From: Polymorphobacter fuscus
Lineage (GTDB): Bacteria; Pseudomonadota; Alphaproteobacteria; Sphingomonadales; Sphingomonadaceae
Assembly: GCF_011927825.1 (NCBI RefSeq)
Contig: NZ_JAATJI010000001.1
Location: 1,922,001 to 1,986,000 of the forward strand
Direction: 5' to 3'
DNA: 64,000 nt
How positions within the stretch are numbered: the first letter of the stretch is position 1; each line of letters opens with the position of its first letter. Of the stretch, positions 1 through 9,503 are shown in pieces. The notes under the pieces are model-generated. The model worked only from the letters and a program-made list of their open reading frames with translations. It searched no databases and was not told the DNA's origin. The position numbers were made by a program, and so were the translations under genes.

Positions 1-2
1 TC

Positions 3-113
3 GACCATTATCAGCCGATCCTGACCAAATTGTCACAGATATCGGTGGTGTCGCGAATCAACTCGAGCTTCGTCCTGAAGACCGTCATGCGCCGCGTCTA
101 CTCCGTTCCCTGA
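3..113 (+). CDS. Lrp/AsnC family transcriptional regulator, C-terminal fragment
   Basis: This is the last 36 codons of a gene cut by the window edge, ending in TGA. The readable tail contains SRINSSFVLKTV followed by RRVYSVP, which resembles the end of the RAM (regulation of amino acid metabolism) domain of Lrp/AsnC regulators, where a conserved SSFVLKTVK strand closes the fold. The helix-turn-helix part lies outside the window, so the ligand and targets cannot be judged. The call rests only on this short tail. Confidence 0.6.
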   Translation, partial: DHYQPILTKLSQISVVSRINSSFVLKTVMRRVYSVP

Positions 114-261
114 CCGGGATCGTTCGAAGCCGACGGGGGCAGAATCCCGCCGGGTCGCAGGCGCCGAGAAAGTAACGGCAGCGCGAAATAAAATTTCAAG
201 TCGGAATATTGCAATGACATTTCAACCGGGTAATGTGCCCATGGGTTTTGGGGGAAACGGC

Positions 262-3200
262 ATGCAAAGCAGGAATTCTCGGGTCGTCTATCTGCTGGTG
301 TTCGGCCTCGCATCGGCACCGGCCCTTGCCGACGATGCCGCGACCAAGGCGCCGGCTGGCGTGGAAGCGTTCTTCACCGGGCTGAAATGGCGCAATATCG
401 GCCCCGATCGCGGCGGTCGATCGATCTCCGCCGCAGGCAGCGTCAAGCGCCCGCTCGAATATTATTTTGCAGCTGTCGGTGGCGGCCTGTGGAAAACCGT
501 CGATGCCGGCACGACCTGGTCGCCGGTCACCGATGGCAAGGTCAATACGGCGGCACTGGGCGGTGTCGCGGTCTGCGAAGCCAACCCCGACGTCGTCTAT
601 TTCACCACCGGTGAAACCCAGTTGCGCGGCAATGTCCTGCCGGGCAACGGCGTCTGGAAATCGACCGACGCCGGCAAGAGCTGGAAGAACATCGGCCTCG
701 CCGATGTGCAGAATTTCTCGCGAATCCGCATCCACCCCACCGACTGCAACACCGCCTATGTCGGCGGTTTCGGCAGCTACGGCGCGGAAGGCGAAGCGCG
801 CGGGGTCTACAAGACCGTCGACGGCGGCAGCAACTGGAAGAAGATCCTGTACCGCGACGCGCGCACCGGCGCCGTCGACATCTCGATCGATCCGAAAAAG
901 CCCGACACGCTCTATGCGGCGCTTTGGGAAGCCTGGCGCAAACCCTGGGGCATGAGCTCGGGCGGCCCCGGCAGCGGGCTGTTCCGCAGCCAGGACGGCG
1001 GCGCCACCTGGACGGAACTGACCCGCGCCAAGGGGATGCCGCAGACCGGCCTCATCGGCAAGATCGGCGTCAGCGTCTCGCCGGTCGATTCGTCGCGCGT
1101 CTATGCGATCGTCGAGCATGCCGACGGCGGCATGTTCGTCTCCGACGATGGCGGGGAGAGCTGGACGCGCCGCAGCGAGTCGCGCGACCTGCGCCAGCGC
1201 GCCTTTTACTACACGCGCGTCGTTGCCGATCCCAAGATCAAGGATCGCGTCTATTCGCTCAACGTCAACTTCCAGCGCTCGGACGACGGCGGCAAGACCT
1301 TCCCGACCAAGATCAAGGTCCCGCACGGCGACAATCACGACCTGTGGATCGCCGCCGACGACAACCAGCGGATGATCCAGGCCAATGACGGCGGCGCCAA
1401 TGTCAGCGTCAACGGCGGCACCAGCTGGACACGGCAGAATTTCCCGACCGCGCAGATGTACCGGGTCTCGGTTTCCAGCCATTACCCGTGGTTTGCCTGC
1501 GGCGGGCAGCAGGACAACAGCACCATCTGCGTGCCGTCGCGCGGCTGGAAGCACGCCAATGTGCTCGGCGGGCAGTTCGGCATTGCCGTCGGCGGCGGCG
1601 AAAGCGGCTATGTCGTCAACGATCCGCGCAATCCGGACATCTTCTATGCCGGCAGCTATGGCGGCTTGCTCACCCGCTACGACCATAGCACCGGACGGCA
1701 GCGCGCCATCGCGGTGCGGCCCGACAACCCGATGGGCTGGTCGGCAGCCGACGTCGCGGAACGCTTCCAATGGACCTTCCCGATCGTCTTCGATCCGCGC
1801 GACCCGGCAACGCTCTATGTTGCCTCACAGCATGTCTGGCGCAGCCGCAACGAGGGCCAGAGCTGGGAGAAGATCAGTCCCGACCTGACCCGCCATGACC
1901 CTGCGACCCTCGGGCCGTCGGGCGGTCCGATCACCCGCGACCAGACTGGCGTCGAAACCTATGCGACGATCTTCGCCTTGGCGCCTTCGCGGCGCGAACC
2001 GGGCCTGATCTGGTCGGGATCCGATGACGGCATGGTCCAGATCACCCGCGACGGCGGCACGAACTGGACCAATGTGACCCCGGCAGGGCTGCCCGAATTT
2101 GCCAAGATCACGACCATCGAGGATTCGCCCCACCAGCCGGGAACGGCCTATCTGACCGCGCATCGCTTCCTGCTCGGCGACTTCCGGCCCTATGTGCTGA
2201 AGACCAGCGATTACGGCCGCAGCTGGACGCCGATCACCACCGGCATCCCCGCCGACGAGATCGCGCGCAGCATCCGCGCCGACACCGTGCGGCCGGGCCT
2301 GCTCTATCTGGGCACCGAGCGCGGCGTCTGGGTTTCCACCGACGACGGCGGCAACTGGCACAAGCTGCAGCGCAACCTGCCGGCGGTCCAGGTCGCGGAC
2401 CTGGCCGTTGCCGGCCAAGATCTCGTCATCGCCACCCATGGCCGCTCCTTCTGGGTGATGGAGAATATCGACGTGCTGCGGCAGCTGGAGGGCGCCAACA
2501 ACAATCGCGTCAAGCTCTTCACCCCGGCACGCGCTGTGCGCGGCGTTGATTCGGGCGTTGCCATCGACTATTTCCTGCCCAAGGCCGCAAAGCAGCTCAG
2601 CATCGAGATCTTTGCCCCCGACGGCCAGTCCATCCAGCGGTTTGCCGGCAAGCTCGAGGATCCCAAGGCCAAGGAAGGCGGCGGTGACGATGACGATTTC
2701 GACGGCGCCCCCAAGGGTCCGCCGACGGCAGCGATGAAGGCGGGGCTCAACCGCTTCTCATGGTCGATGAACTACCCCGGGTTCACCGAATTTCCCGGCA
2801 TGATCCTGTGGAGCGGACGCAACCGCGGTGTTGCAGCGTTGCCCGGGCGTTATCTGGCGCGCCTGACGGTCGACGGTGCCGTGCAGGAACAGCCTTTCGA
2901 AATCGGCGCGGACCCCCGCGTCAAGGGCGCCAGCCCTGCCGACCTCGAGAAGCGCTTTGTCCTCGCGCGCCAGATCACCGCCAGCGTGTCGCAAGCCAAT
3001 GATGCCGTGCTGTTGATCCGCGGCATCAAGCAGCAGACCGACGAGCGCAGCAACCAGGCCAGGACGCCGGCGACGAAGGAGGCGATTGCCCAGTTCGTCG
3101 CCAAGCTCGACGCGATCGAATCGGAAATCTACCAGGTCCGCAACCGCAGCAGCCAGGACCCCCTCAACTACCCGATCAAGCTCAACAACAAGCTCGCCGC

Positions 3201-3444
3201 GCTGATCAGCAATGTCGAAAGTGCGGACGCGGCACCGACAGACCAGGCCGGCCTCGTCTATGGTGAACTGCGTGGCCAGCTCGATGCCCAGCTCGGCACG
3301 CTGAAGACGGTGCTCGATAGCGACCTGCCGGCACTCAACGCCGCACTGAAGGCCGACAGACTGAAGCCGGTCGAGCGGCGCCCCCTGCAAGTCGTGGCGG
3401 GTGCTGCCGAAACGCCCAAGGGCGGCACGGCAGGGACGGACTGA
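262..3444 (+). CDS. Secreted Asp-box (BNR/sortilin-type) beta-propeller protein
   Basis: This 1060-residue protein begins with a signal peptide (SRNSRVVYLLVFGLASAPALA) and contains about ten Asp-box motifs of the form S-x-D-x-G-x-[ST]-W, for example DGGATWTE, DDGGESWT, DGGTNWTN and DYGRSWTP. Asp boxes mark the turns of sialidase/Vps10-type propellers and fill roughly the first 750 residues. The C-terminal 300 residues hold an acidic stretch (DDDDFDG) and a probable coiled coil. Family members are often called glycosyl hydrolase, but a substrate cannot be assigned and no sialidase arginine triad was traced. The start was set at 262 because it places the signal peptide at the N-terminus after GGGGGAA; in-frame ATGs also lie at 214 and 241. 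Confidence 0.8.
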   Translation: MQSRNSRVVYLLVFGLASAPALADDAATKAPAGVEAFFTGLKWRNIGPDRGGRSISAAGSVKRPLEYYFAAVGGGLWKTVDAGTTWSPVTDGKVNTAALGGVAVCEANPDVVYFTTGETQLRGNVLPGNGVWKSTDAGKSWKNIGLADVQNFSRIRIHPTDCNTAYVGGFGSYGAEGEARGVYKTVDGGSNWKKILYRDARTGAVDISIDPKKPDTLYAALWEAWRKPWGMSSGGPGSGLFRSQDGGATWTELTRAKGMPQTGLIGKIGVSVSPVDSSRVYAIVEHADGGMFVSDDGGESWTRRSESRDLRQRAFYYTRVVADPKIKDRVYSLNVNFQRSDDGGKTFPTKIKVPHGDNHDLWIAADDNQRMIQANDGGANVSVNGGTSWTRQNFPTAQMYRVSVSSHYPWFACGGQQDNSTICVPSRGWKHANVLGGQFGIAVGGGESGYVVNDPRNPDIFYAGSYGGLLTRYDHSTGRQRAIAVRPDNPMGWSAADVAERFQWTFPIVFDPRDPATLYVASQHVWRSRNEGQSWEKISPDLTRHDPATLGPSGGPITRDQTGVETYATIFALAPSRREPGLIWSGSDDGMVQITRDGGTNWTNVTPAGLPEFAKITTIEDSPHQPGTAYLTAHRFLLGDFRPYVLKTSDYGRSWTPITTGIPADEIARSIRADTVRPGLLYLGTERGVWVSTDDGGNWHKLQRNLPAVQVADLAVAGQDLVIATHGRSFWVMENIDVLRQLEGANNNRVKLFTPARAVRGVDSGVAIDYFLPKAAKQLSIEIFAPDGQSIQRFAGKLEDPKAKEGGGDDDDFDGAPKGPPTAAMKAGLNRFSWSMNYPGFTEFPGMILWSGRNRGVAALPGRYLARLTVDGAVQEQPFEIGADPRVKGASPADLEKRFVLARQITASVSQANDAVLLIRGIKQQTDERSNQARTPATKEAIAQFVAKLDAIESEIYQVRNRSSQDPLNYPIKLNNKLAALISNVESADAAPTDQAGLVYGELRGQLDAQLGTLKTVLDSDLPALNAALKADRLKPVERRPLQVVAGAAETPKGGTAGTD

Positions 3445-3534
3445 CGCCCCTTGTGCCCATGTCGTCTGGCGCCTGCGCCGGACGACGGACCGCCGCCGAC
3501 CATCGTGCGTTCCTGACGAAACAAGGATGGTGAC

Positions 3535-4545
3535 ATGGGCATTATGGTCGACGGACACTGGCAGCCGGGCGAGGCGACGGAGGCCAGCAAGGACGGCAAT
3601 TTCGCGCGGCAGGATGCCGGTTTTCGCGATTGGGTGACGGCCGACGGTGCCGAGGCTCCTGAAGGCCACCGCGCTTATCCGGCCGCGGCCGGCCGATATC
3701 ACCTTTATGTCAGCTACGCCTGTCCATGGGCCCATCGGGCACTGGTCGTGCGCGCCTTGAAGGGATTGGAGGACAGCATCGGCGTTTCCGTGGTCAGCCC
3801 GGTGATGCGCGAGAATGGCTGGACCTTCGCCACGGACGCGGGTGGCAGCGGCGACGGCCTCTATGGCCTGGACTATCTGTGGCAACTCTATGCGCGCGCC
3901 CGTCCCGGCTATTCCGGCAAGGTCACCGTACCGGTGCTCTGGGACCGCGAAACCGAAACGATCGTCAGCAATGAATCAGCTGAAATCATCCGCATGCTGG
4001 CCAGCGCCTGGGATGGAATCGGCGCCCTTCCCGGCGATTTCTACCCGGAGGCGGCGCGGGCAACAATCGACGCGATCAACGCCGAGATCTACCAGGCCGT
4101 CAACAATGGTGTCTACAAGGCCGGTTTTGCCACGACGCAAGCCGCCTATGACGACGCCGTGACGCAGCTTTTCGCGATGCTCGACCGGCTCGACCGGCAT
4201 CTGGCAACGCAGGACTGGCTCGTGGGTCCGGCGATGACCGAAGCCGACATCCGGCTTTTCACGACCCTTGTCCGGTTCGACGCCGTCTACGTCGGCCATT
4301 TCAAATGCAATGTCCGCCGGATTGCCGACTATCCGGCCCTCGAACGCTATCTCGAACGCATGCTGGCGGTCCCGGCGATCGCTGCGACGGTCCATCTCGA
4401 CCATATTATGACGCACTATTACGCCAGCCATCGCGATCTCAACCCGTCTGGGATCGTGCCGGCCGGCCCGGACCTTCCTTGGGCCAAAATGGTCGACGGG
4501 TCGAAATCTCAGCGAAATGCTACGCCGCCGGCGCGCTTGCCTTGA
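3535..4545 (+). CDS. yqjG: Glutathionyl-hydroquinone reductase (Xi-class glutathione transferase)
   Basis: This 336-residue cytosolic enzyme matches the ECM4/YqjG/PcpF family, which uses glutathione to reduce glutathionyl-hydroquinones and releases GSSG. The catalytic cysteine is Cys63 in YACPWAHR, followed by the family signature VVSPVMRENGW. A thioredoxin-like N-terminal half and a helical GST C-terminal half are both present and the length is typical. AAGGATGG stands before the ATG. The last 26 bases overlap the 3' end of the convergent bolA gene. The family is clear; the physiological quinone is unknown. Confidence 0.88.
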   Translation: MGIMVDGHWQPGEATEASKDGNFARQDAGFRDWVTADGAEAPEGHRAYPAAAGRYHLYVSYACPWAHRALVVRALKGLEDSIGVSVVSPVMRENGWTFATDAGGSGDGLYGLDYLWQLYARARPGYSGKVTVPVLWDRETETIVSNESAEIIRMLASAWDGIGALPGDFYPEAARATIDAINAEIYQAVNNGVYKAGFATTQAAYDDAVTQLFAMLDRLDRHLATQDWLVGPAMTEADIRLFTTLVRFDAVYVGHFKCNVRRIADYPALERYLERMLAVPAIAATVHLDHIMTHYYASHRDLNPSGIVPAGPDLPWAKMVDGSKSQRNATPPARLP

Positions 4546-4792
4546 TCACCAGGGCATGGACCCGGTCCGGTGCGATCAGGTCGCCGAGCGCGGCATAAAC
4601 CAGCCGCTGCCGCGCCACGCGCGACTGGCCCGCGAACGCCGCGGCGGTCAACACCACGGTAAAGTGACTTTCACCGGCGCCGCTATGGCCGGCATGGCCC
4701 CGGTGCGAATCGCTGTCGTCGATGATCGACAGGTCGGTCGGCTGGAGTGCGGCACGCAGCCGCGTCTCGATTTCGTCGGCCACAACACCCAT
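4520..4792 (-). CDS. bolA: BolA family protein
   Basis: This 90-residue protein has the BolA fold order: an N-terminal helix ([10 protein letters not shown]), a strand with a DDSDSHRGHAG loop, and the conserved FTVVLTAAAFAGQSRVARQR segment leading to the LGDLIAPDRVHAL helix. BolA proteins pair with monothiol glutaredoxins in Fe-S cluster trafficking and respond to stress. Conserved histidines are present in the loop and near the C-terminus. The gene converges on the upstream glutathione transferase with a 26-base overlap and diverges from the J-domain gene. The arrangement bolA / J protein / cobS / cobT recurs in alphaproteobacteria. Confidence 0.9.
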   Translation of the reverse strand: MGVVADEIETRLRAALQPTDLSIIDDSDSHRGHAGHSGAGESHFTVVLTAAAFAGQSRVARQRLVYAALGDLIAPDRVHALVIKASAPAA

Positions 4793-5439
4793 ATCGCACC
4801 TTTTCCGGATCAGCCGCCGTCTATACCGACAGCGGCGGCGAAGCCCAAGGACCCATCGACATTTCCGACGTTCCTCCCGAAGCGCCGAAGCGCAGCAGCC
4901 GCTTGCACGGGCGTATCGAGCGCCCCGATGCCGCGCTGTGCGACCACCCCGGCTGCACCAACCCCGGCGAATTCCGCGCCCCCCGGTCGAACCGCGTGCC
5001 CGGCAGCGAAGGCGGCTGGCAGTTCCTGTGCCTCGATCATGTCCGCGCCTTCAACGCCGGCTACAACTTCTTCGACGGGCTTTCGCCCGACGAGATCTAC
5101 GAGGCGCAGTCGCCGCTTGCCGGCTGGGAACAGGCAGCGACGCCGAAGGGCCGAATGGCCTTCAGTTTCGGCGACGCCCATGACCTGTTCGGCGCCGATA
5201 CAAAGCAAGCACCGCCAAAGAAACGCTGGGCGGCGTTCGGTGATGCGCAGGCGCTGGCAGCGCTCGGGCTGGGCGACGGCGCCAGCGCGGATGACGTGCG
5301 CCGGGCGTACAAACGCCTGGTGCGGCGATATCACCCTGACAGCAATGAGGGGGACCGGTCGATGGAAGGGAAGTTGCAGGCCGTCGTCAACGCCTATACG
5401 CACCTGAAGTCCGCATCCGCATTCAAGACGGAGTCCTGA
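4747..5439 (+). CDS. J-domain protein with N-terminal Cys-rich region
   Basis: The C-terminal 60 residues form a J domain with the HPD tripeptide ([11 protein letters not shown]), which stimulates DnaK/Hsp70 ATPase. The N-terminal half carries C-x4-C (CDHPGC) and a later CLDH, a possible zinc-binding set, followed by [10 protein letters not shown], typical of an alphaproteobacterial family found next to cobS. The start is uncertain: no in-frame ATG exists, the GTG at 4747 lies inside the divergent bolA, and family similarity begins only near residue 48, so a start nearer 4890-4905 (such as the TTG at 4903) is possible. The stop is 5 bases before cobS, so the genes are probably cotranscribed. 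Confidence 0.75.
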   Translation: MRHAAASRFRRPQHPYRTFSGSAAVYTDSGGEAQGPIDISDVPPEAPKRSSRLHGRIERPDAALCDHPGCTNPGEFRAPRSNRVPGSEGGWQFLCLDHVRAFNAGYNFFDGLSPDEIYEAQSPLAGWEQAATPKGRMAFSFGDAHDLFGADTKQAPPKKRWAAFGDAQALAALGLGDGASADDVRRAYKRLVRRYHPDSNEGDRSMEGKLQAVVNAYTHLKSASAFKTES

Positions 5440-5444
5440 GTCCC

Positions 5445-6440
5445 GTGTCAGCCCTGCCCGATTCCCAACATACCGCCATGATGGCACCCGACACGACCGT
5501 CGATGCCCGCGAAGTCTTCGGCGTCGATATCGACATGGCGGTCCCCGCCTTTTCGATGAAGGACGAGCGCGTCCCCGATCTCGACCCGAGCTATGTCTTC
5601 GATCCCGACACGACGCTCGCGATCCTCGCCGGCTTCACCTTCAACCGCCGGGTGATGATCCAGGGCTATCACGGCACCGGCAAGTCGACACATATCGAGC
5701 AGGTGGCGGCGCGGCTGAACTGGCCGTGCATCCGCATCAACCTCGACAGCCACATCAGCCGCATCGACCTGATCGGCAAGGACGCCATCGTGCTGCGCGA
5801 CGGCCAGCAGGTCACCGAATTCCGCGAAGGCCTGCTGCCCTGGGCGCTGCAGACCCCGACGGCGCTGGTGTTCGACGAATATGACGCTGGTCGCCCGGAC
5901 GTGATGTTCGTCATCCAGCGCGTGCTCGAGGTGGAGGGCAAGCTGACGCTGCTCGACCAGAACCGGGTGATCCGCCCCAACCCGTATTTCCGGCTGTTCG
6001 CTACTGCCAACACCGTCGGGCTGGGCGACACGACGGGGCTCTATCACGGCACCCAGCAGATCAACCAGGGCCAGATGGATCGCTGGAACATCGTCACCAC
6101 CCTCAACTATCTGCCCCACCACACCGAAACCGCGATCGTCGTCGCCAAGGTCAAGGACTTCGATACCGACGCCGGCCGCAAGCAGGTCGCCAATATGGTC
6201 AAGGTCGCCGACATGACCCGCGCCGGCTTCATCGGCGGCGACATCAGCACGGTGATGAGCCCGCGCACCGTCATCACCTGGGCGCAGAACGCGACCATCT
6301 TCGGCAACGTCGGCTTTGCGTTCCGGCTGTCGTTCCTCAACAAGTGCGACGAGGCGGAACGTGGCATCGTCGCGGAATATTATCAGCGCGTGTTCGGCGA
6401 GGAACTGCCGGAATCGGTTGCCGTCAAGGGACGCAAATAG
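5445..6440 (+). CDS. cobS: CobS-type AAA+ ATPase, cobaltochelatase subunit
   Basis: This 331-residue MoxR-clade AAA+ protein has Walker [10 protein letters not shown] (about residues 74-82) and Walker [10 protein letters not shown]. It matches CobS, which with CobT and CobN inserts cobalt into hydrogenobyrinic acid a,c-diamide. The GTG start is preceded by GGAG and lies just after the J-protein stop; ATGs at 5478 and 5481 are the alternatives. No cobN or other cobalamin gene is present in this window, so the pair may act as a general AAA+/VWA remodelling machine here. The family call is firm, the pathway assignment is not. Confidence 0.88.
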   Translation: MSALPDSQHTAMMAPDTTVDAREVFGVDIDMAVPAFSMKDERVPDLDPSYVFDPDTTLAILAGFTFNRRVMIQGYHGTGKSTHIEQVAARLNWPCIRINLDSHISRIDLIGKDAIVLRDGQQVTEFREGLLPWALQTPTALVFDEYDAGRPDVMFVIQRVLEVEGKLTLLDQNRVIRPNPYFRLFATANTVGLGDTTGLYHGTQQINQGQMDRWNIVTTLNYLPHHTETAIVVAKVKDFDTDAGRKQVANMVKVADMTRAGFIGGDISTVMSPRTVITWAQNATIFGNVGFAFRLSFLNKCDEAERGIVAEYYQRVFGEELPESVAVKGRK

Positions 6441-6452
6441 CGCCGAACGACC

Positions 6453-8297
6453 ATGGCCCAGCCCGACAACCCCATCGAAGATTTTCGCCAGGCCGTGGCC
6501 GCGACGCTGCGCGCGCTCGGCCATGCGCCGGACGTCGAGCTGGCGTTCACCGCCGACAAGCCATCGTGCTTCGGGGACCAAGCGCGGGTGCCGCAGCCCG
6601 GGCGCGCCATGCCCGCCGAACAGGTCGCCGAAGTCCGCGGCTGGGCCGACAGTTTCGCCCTGCGCCGCCTGCACCATGATGCCAAGCTGCACAATATCGA
6701 CCAGCCCGACGCCGGCGTGGCGCGGGACATCTGGAACGCCGTCGAGCAGGCGCGTGTCGAAGCGATCGGCAGCGCCGATATGGTCGGCGTCGCCCGCAAT
6801 CTCGACCGCATGACCGAAATGCGCGTCCGGGCCGACCCGATCGTGCGCGCCCGCACCGCCGAAGAGGTGCCGATGGCGACCGCGCTCGGCCTGCTGGTCC
6901 GCGAACGGCTGACCGGCGCGCCGCCACCGCGCATCGCCGAAGCCGCTGTCGATCTCATCCGCCCCGAAATCGAGGCCGCTGCCGGCGAACATCTCGACGA
7001 CCTTGTCGCGGCGCAGGGCGACCAGGCGGCCTTTGCCCAGGTCATGCGGCGCGTGCTCTCCGACCTCGGCCTCGGCGCCGATCCCGATGCCGAGCCCGAA
7101 CAGGCCGAAGACAGCGACGAACAGCAGGACGAGGAAGCCCCGGGCGAAGAGGGCGAGGAGCAGGAACAGGACGCCGGCGGCCAGGACCAGTCAACCGAAA
7201 CCCGCGCCGAGGAATCGCAGGACGACAGCGAATCGACCGAAACCCGCGAGACCGAGATGGACACCGATATGGTGTCCGAGGCCGAGATGGGCGAGGAAGG
7301 CCAGGAGGGGATGACGCCGTGGCGGCCGAACCTGCCGATGTCGGACCTGCCGCCCGATTTCGACTACAAGGCCTATACCCACGCCCATGACGAGATCATC
7401 GGCGCCGAGGACCTGTGCGATGCCGAGGAACTGACCCGGCTGCGTGCCTATCTCGACCAGCAGCTTGTCCCCTTGCAGAGCGCGGTCACCAAGCTCGCCA
7501 ACCGCCTGCAGCGCCGGCTGATGGCGCAGCAGAACCGCAGCTGGGATTTCGACCAGGAAGAAGGCTTGCTCGATGCGGCGCGGCTGGTGCGGATCGTCAC
7601 CAATCCCGCCTATGCGATGAGCTACAAGGTCGAGCGCGACACCGAATTTCGCGATACGGTGGTGACGCTGCTGATCGACAATTCCGGCTCGATGCGCGGC
7701 CGGCCAATCTCGATCGCCGCGATCTGCGCCGATATCCTGGCCCGCACCCTCGAACGCTGCGCCGTCAAGACCGAGATCCTGGGCTTCACCACCCGCGCCT
7801 GGAAGGGCGGCCAGTCGCGCGAGAAATGGCTGGCCGACAATCGCCCGGTCAAGCCTGGCCGGCTCAACGACCTGCGCCACATCGTCTATAAACAGGCCGA
7901 TGCGCCGTGGCGCCGGGCGCGCAAGAACCTGGGGCTGATGATGCGCGAAGGCCTGCTGAAGGAGAATATCGACGGCGAAGCGCTGCTATGGGCGCACGAC
8001 CGACTGATGGCCCGGCGCGAGGATCGGCGTATCCTGATGGTGATTTCAGACGGTGCGCCGGTCGATGATTCGACGCTGTCGGTCAACACCGGAAACTATC
8101 TGGAGCGTCATCTGCGCCAGGTCATCAAATATATCGAGGCCAAGTCGCCGGTGGAGCTGATCGCCATCGGGATCGGCCATGACGTGACGCGCTATTATGC
8201 CAAGGCGGTAACGATCATGGACGCCGAACAGCTCGGTGGCACGATCATCGACCAGCTCGCGAGCCTGTTCGAAACCAATCCCCGCAGCCGGCGCTGA
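6453..8297 (+). CDS. cobT: CobT-type VWA protein, cobaltochelatase subunit
   Basis: This 614-residue partner of CobS starts 12 bases after the cobS stop. It has an N-terminal helical domain, a strongly acidic low-complexity segment around residues 210-290 rich in Glu, Asp and Gln, and a C-terminal von Willebrand A domain. The MIDAS metal site is visible as [11 protein letters not shown] near residue 406, with a later [11 protein letters not shown]. CobT couples the CobS ATPase ring to its substrate in cobalt chelation. The acidic linker is normal for the family. The role in B12 synthesis is not confirmed by neighbours. Confidence 0.88.
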   Translation: MAQPDNPIEDFRQAVAATLRALGHAPDVELAFTADKPSCFGDQARVPQPGRAMPAEQVAEVRGWADSFALRRLHHDAKLHNIDQPDAGVARDIWNAVEQARVEAIGSADMVGVARNLDRMTEMRVRADPIVRARTAEEVPMATALGLLVRERLTGAPPPRIAEAAVDLIRPEIEAAAGEHLDDLVAAQGDQAAFAQVMRRVLSDLGLGADPDAEPEQAEDSDEQQDEEAPGEEGEEQEQDAGGQDQSTETRAEESQDDSESTETRETEMDTDMVSEAEMGEEGQEGMTPWRPNLPMSDLPPDFDYKAYTHAHDEIIGAEDLCDAEELTRLRAYLDQQLVPLQSAVTKLANRLQRRLMAQQNRSWDFDQEEGLLDAARLVRIVTNPAYAMSYKVERDTEFRDTVVTLLIDNSGSMRGRPISIAAICADILARTLERCAVKTEILGFTTRAWKGGQSREKWLADNRPVKPGRLNDLRHIVYKQADAPWRRARKNLGLMMREGLLKENIDGEALLWAHDRLMARREDRRILMVISDGAPVDDSTLSVNTGNYLERHLRQVIKYIEAKSPVELIAIGIGHDVTRYYAKAVTIMDAEQLGGTIIDQLASLFETNPRSRR

Positions 8298-8405
8298 GCA
8301 CCGTATCAAACGACGCAATCGATCGCAGATTCGGCGCTCATAGCCGAGCTGAAGTCGCGCCCTATTGCCGCAGCCTGCAGATAATATGTCATTTACGTTT
8401 GGTTA

Positions 8406-8428
8406 GTATACATATCCGGAATGTATAC
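8406..8428. promoter_or_regulatory. Perfect inverted repeat overlapping a start codon
   Basis: Two perfect 8-base arms (GTATACAT and ATGTATAC) are separated by 7 bases, and the right arm contains the ATG at 8421. It could be an operator or an mRNA hairpin that hides the initiation codon. No regulator is identified. Confidence 0.5.
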
Positions 8429-9083
8429 ACTCTGCCCGGCAGCGTATCGACGCTTTGCCATAGTCGTTATTGCCCTGTTCGCCACACCCGCGTTCGCGAG
8501 TCCGATCCCGCAAGCCGATCCGGGCGATGCTGCACGCGTTTCCGCCTGGATCGTCGCCACGCACGACAATGGCGCACTGCCCTTCATCGTCGTCGATAAG
8601 GTCGGTGCCAGGCTGATGCTGTTCGATGCCGGCGGCAAGCTTCGTGCCGACGTGCCCGTGCTGCTCGGCTCCGCCCGCGGTGATGATTCGGTGCCGGGCA
8701 TCGGCACGCGCAAGCTGGCGGCGATCAAACCCGCCGAACGCACCACGCCCGCGGGTCGCTTCGTCGCGCAGATGGGGGTCAATGCTGCCGGCCAGGATAC
8801 ATTATGGGTCGATTACGACGCCGCCATCGCCTTGCACCGGGCATCGGATCGCAAGCCCGGCCCTTCCAGGAAAAGCCGCGCCGAACGGCTGCAAAGCCCA
8901 TCGGCCGCGGCGCGCCGTGCTTCGCTCGGCTGCATCGGCGTTGCGACGCGGTTCTTTGTCGATTTCGTCCGCCCGACATTCGCCGATGCGGGCGGCATCG
9001 TCTACATCCTGCCCGAAACCCGGGCCGTCACCGCCGAATTCCACATGCCCGAAAGCGGCACGATGGTGGCCGGCGGTGACTGA
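8421..9083 (+). CDS. YkuD-fold (L,D-transpeptidase catalytic domain) secreted protein
   Basis: The 220-residue product begins with a signal peptide ending near AFA-SP. The middle shows the YkuD strand pattern FIVVDKVGARLMLFDAGGK, a LHRAS histidine (His139) and the active-site segment RASLGCIGV with Cys171. YkuD enzymes form 3-3 cross-links in peptidoglycan or trim them. The usual SHGC is replaced by SLGC, as seen in a side branch of the superfamily that has S-x-GC-I-[NG]-V. Activity is therefore plausible but unproven. A perfect inverted repeat overlaps its ATG. Confidence 0.65.
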   Translation: MYTLCPAAYRRFAIVVIALFATPAFASPIPQADPGDAARVSAWIVATHDNGALPFIVVDKVGARLMLFDAGGKLRADVPVLLGSARGDDSVPGIGTRKLAAIKPAERTTPAGRFVAQMGVNAAGQDTLWVDYDAAIALHRASDRKPGPSRKSRAERLQSPSAAARRASLGCIGVATRFFVDFVRPTFADAGGIVYILPETRAVTAEFHMPESGTMVAGGD

Positions 9084-9087
9084 CGCC

Positions 9088-9384
9088 TCAGCACTTCTTC
9101 GTTTTGCCCAGCTGGTTGCCGACCAGCGCGCCGCCGCCGGCGATCAGCGCCGATTCGCCCAGGTTCGCGCCCAGGACCGCAGCGCCGATACCGGCTGCAG
9201 CGGCACCGACGATCGTCCCGTCCTTGGTCGATTTGCGCTTCTTCTCGCGGCACGCCGCTAGGCTGTTGTAGGTGCGGCCATTATATTCGTAGCGCTGACG
9301 GTTGTTGTCCTTGGCGACCACCGGGGTGGCGAGGCCGCCGGCCAGAACCGCGGCTGCAACGGCTGCATGCAGAATCTTTGACAC
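9088..9384 (-). CDS. Small exported glycine-zipper protein
   Basis: This 98-residue protein starts at GTG with AGGAG at good spacing. It has a signal peptide (SKILHAAVAAAVLAGGLATPVVA), a short polar domain (YNGRTYNSLAACREK) and a hydrophobic Gly/Ala stretch GTIVGAAAAGIGAAVLGANL of glycine-zipper character, ending in KTKKC. Such proteins are periplasmic or outer-membrane associated; the function is unknown. It is divergent from lolA, with 119 bases between the starts holding a perfect 10+10 palindrome next to its ribosome binding site. Confidence 0.7.
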   Translation of the reverse strand: MSKILHAAVAAAVLAGGLATPVVAKDNNRQRYEYNGRTYNSLAACREKKRKSTKDGTIVGAAAAGIGAAVLGANLGESALIAGGGALVGNQLGKTKKC

Positions 9385-9397
9385 ATCAATCTCCTAT

Positions 9398-9420
9398 TTG
9401 TGATGCCGATGGCATCACAA
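9398..9420. promoter_or_regulatory. Perfect 10+3+10 palindrome between divergent genes
   Basis: The arms TTGTGATGCC and GGCATCACAA flank GAT. The site lies 3 bases upstream of the Shine-Dalgarno of the glycine-zipper gene and 84 bases before the lolA start. It may be an operator serving both genes or a 5' leader hairpin. Confidence 0.5.
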
Positions 9421-9503
9421 CGTTCCAGAACCGCATCGGATGCCATCTCGGCACGCCGGCACGTTCATTGCGCTGCAACGCGGCGACGCGCAATGAGGCA
9501 GGC

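Noticed and set aside
5300..5445. A cobalamin riboswitch before cobS
   Set aside because: cobS starts 5 bases after the J-protein stop and there is no room or B12-box-like sequence.
8892..8936. Loss of the SHGC histidine in the YkuD-type protein as evidence for a pseudoenzyme
   Set aside because: A branch of the superfamily naturally has S-x-GC, the cysteine and another histidine are kept, and the gene is intact.
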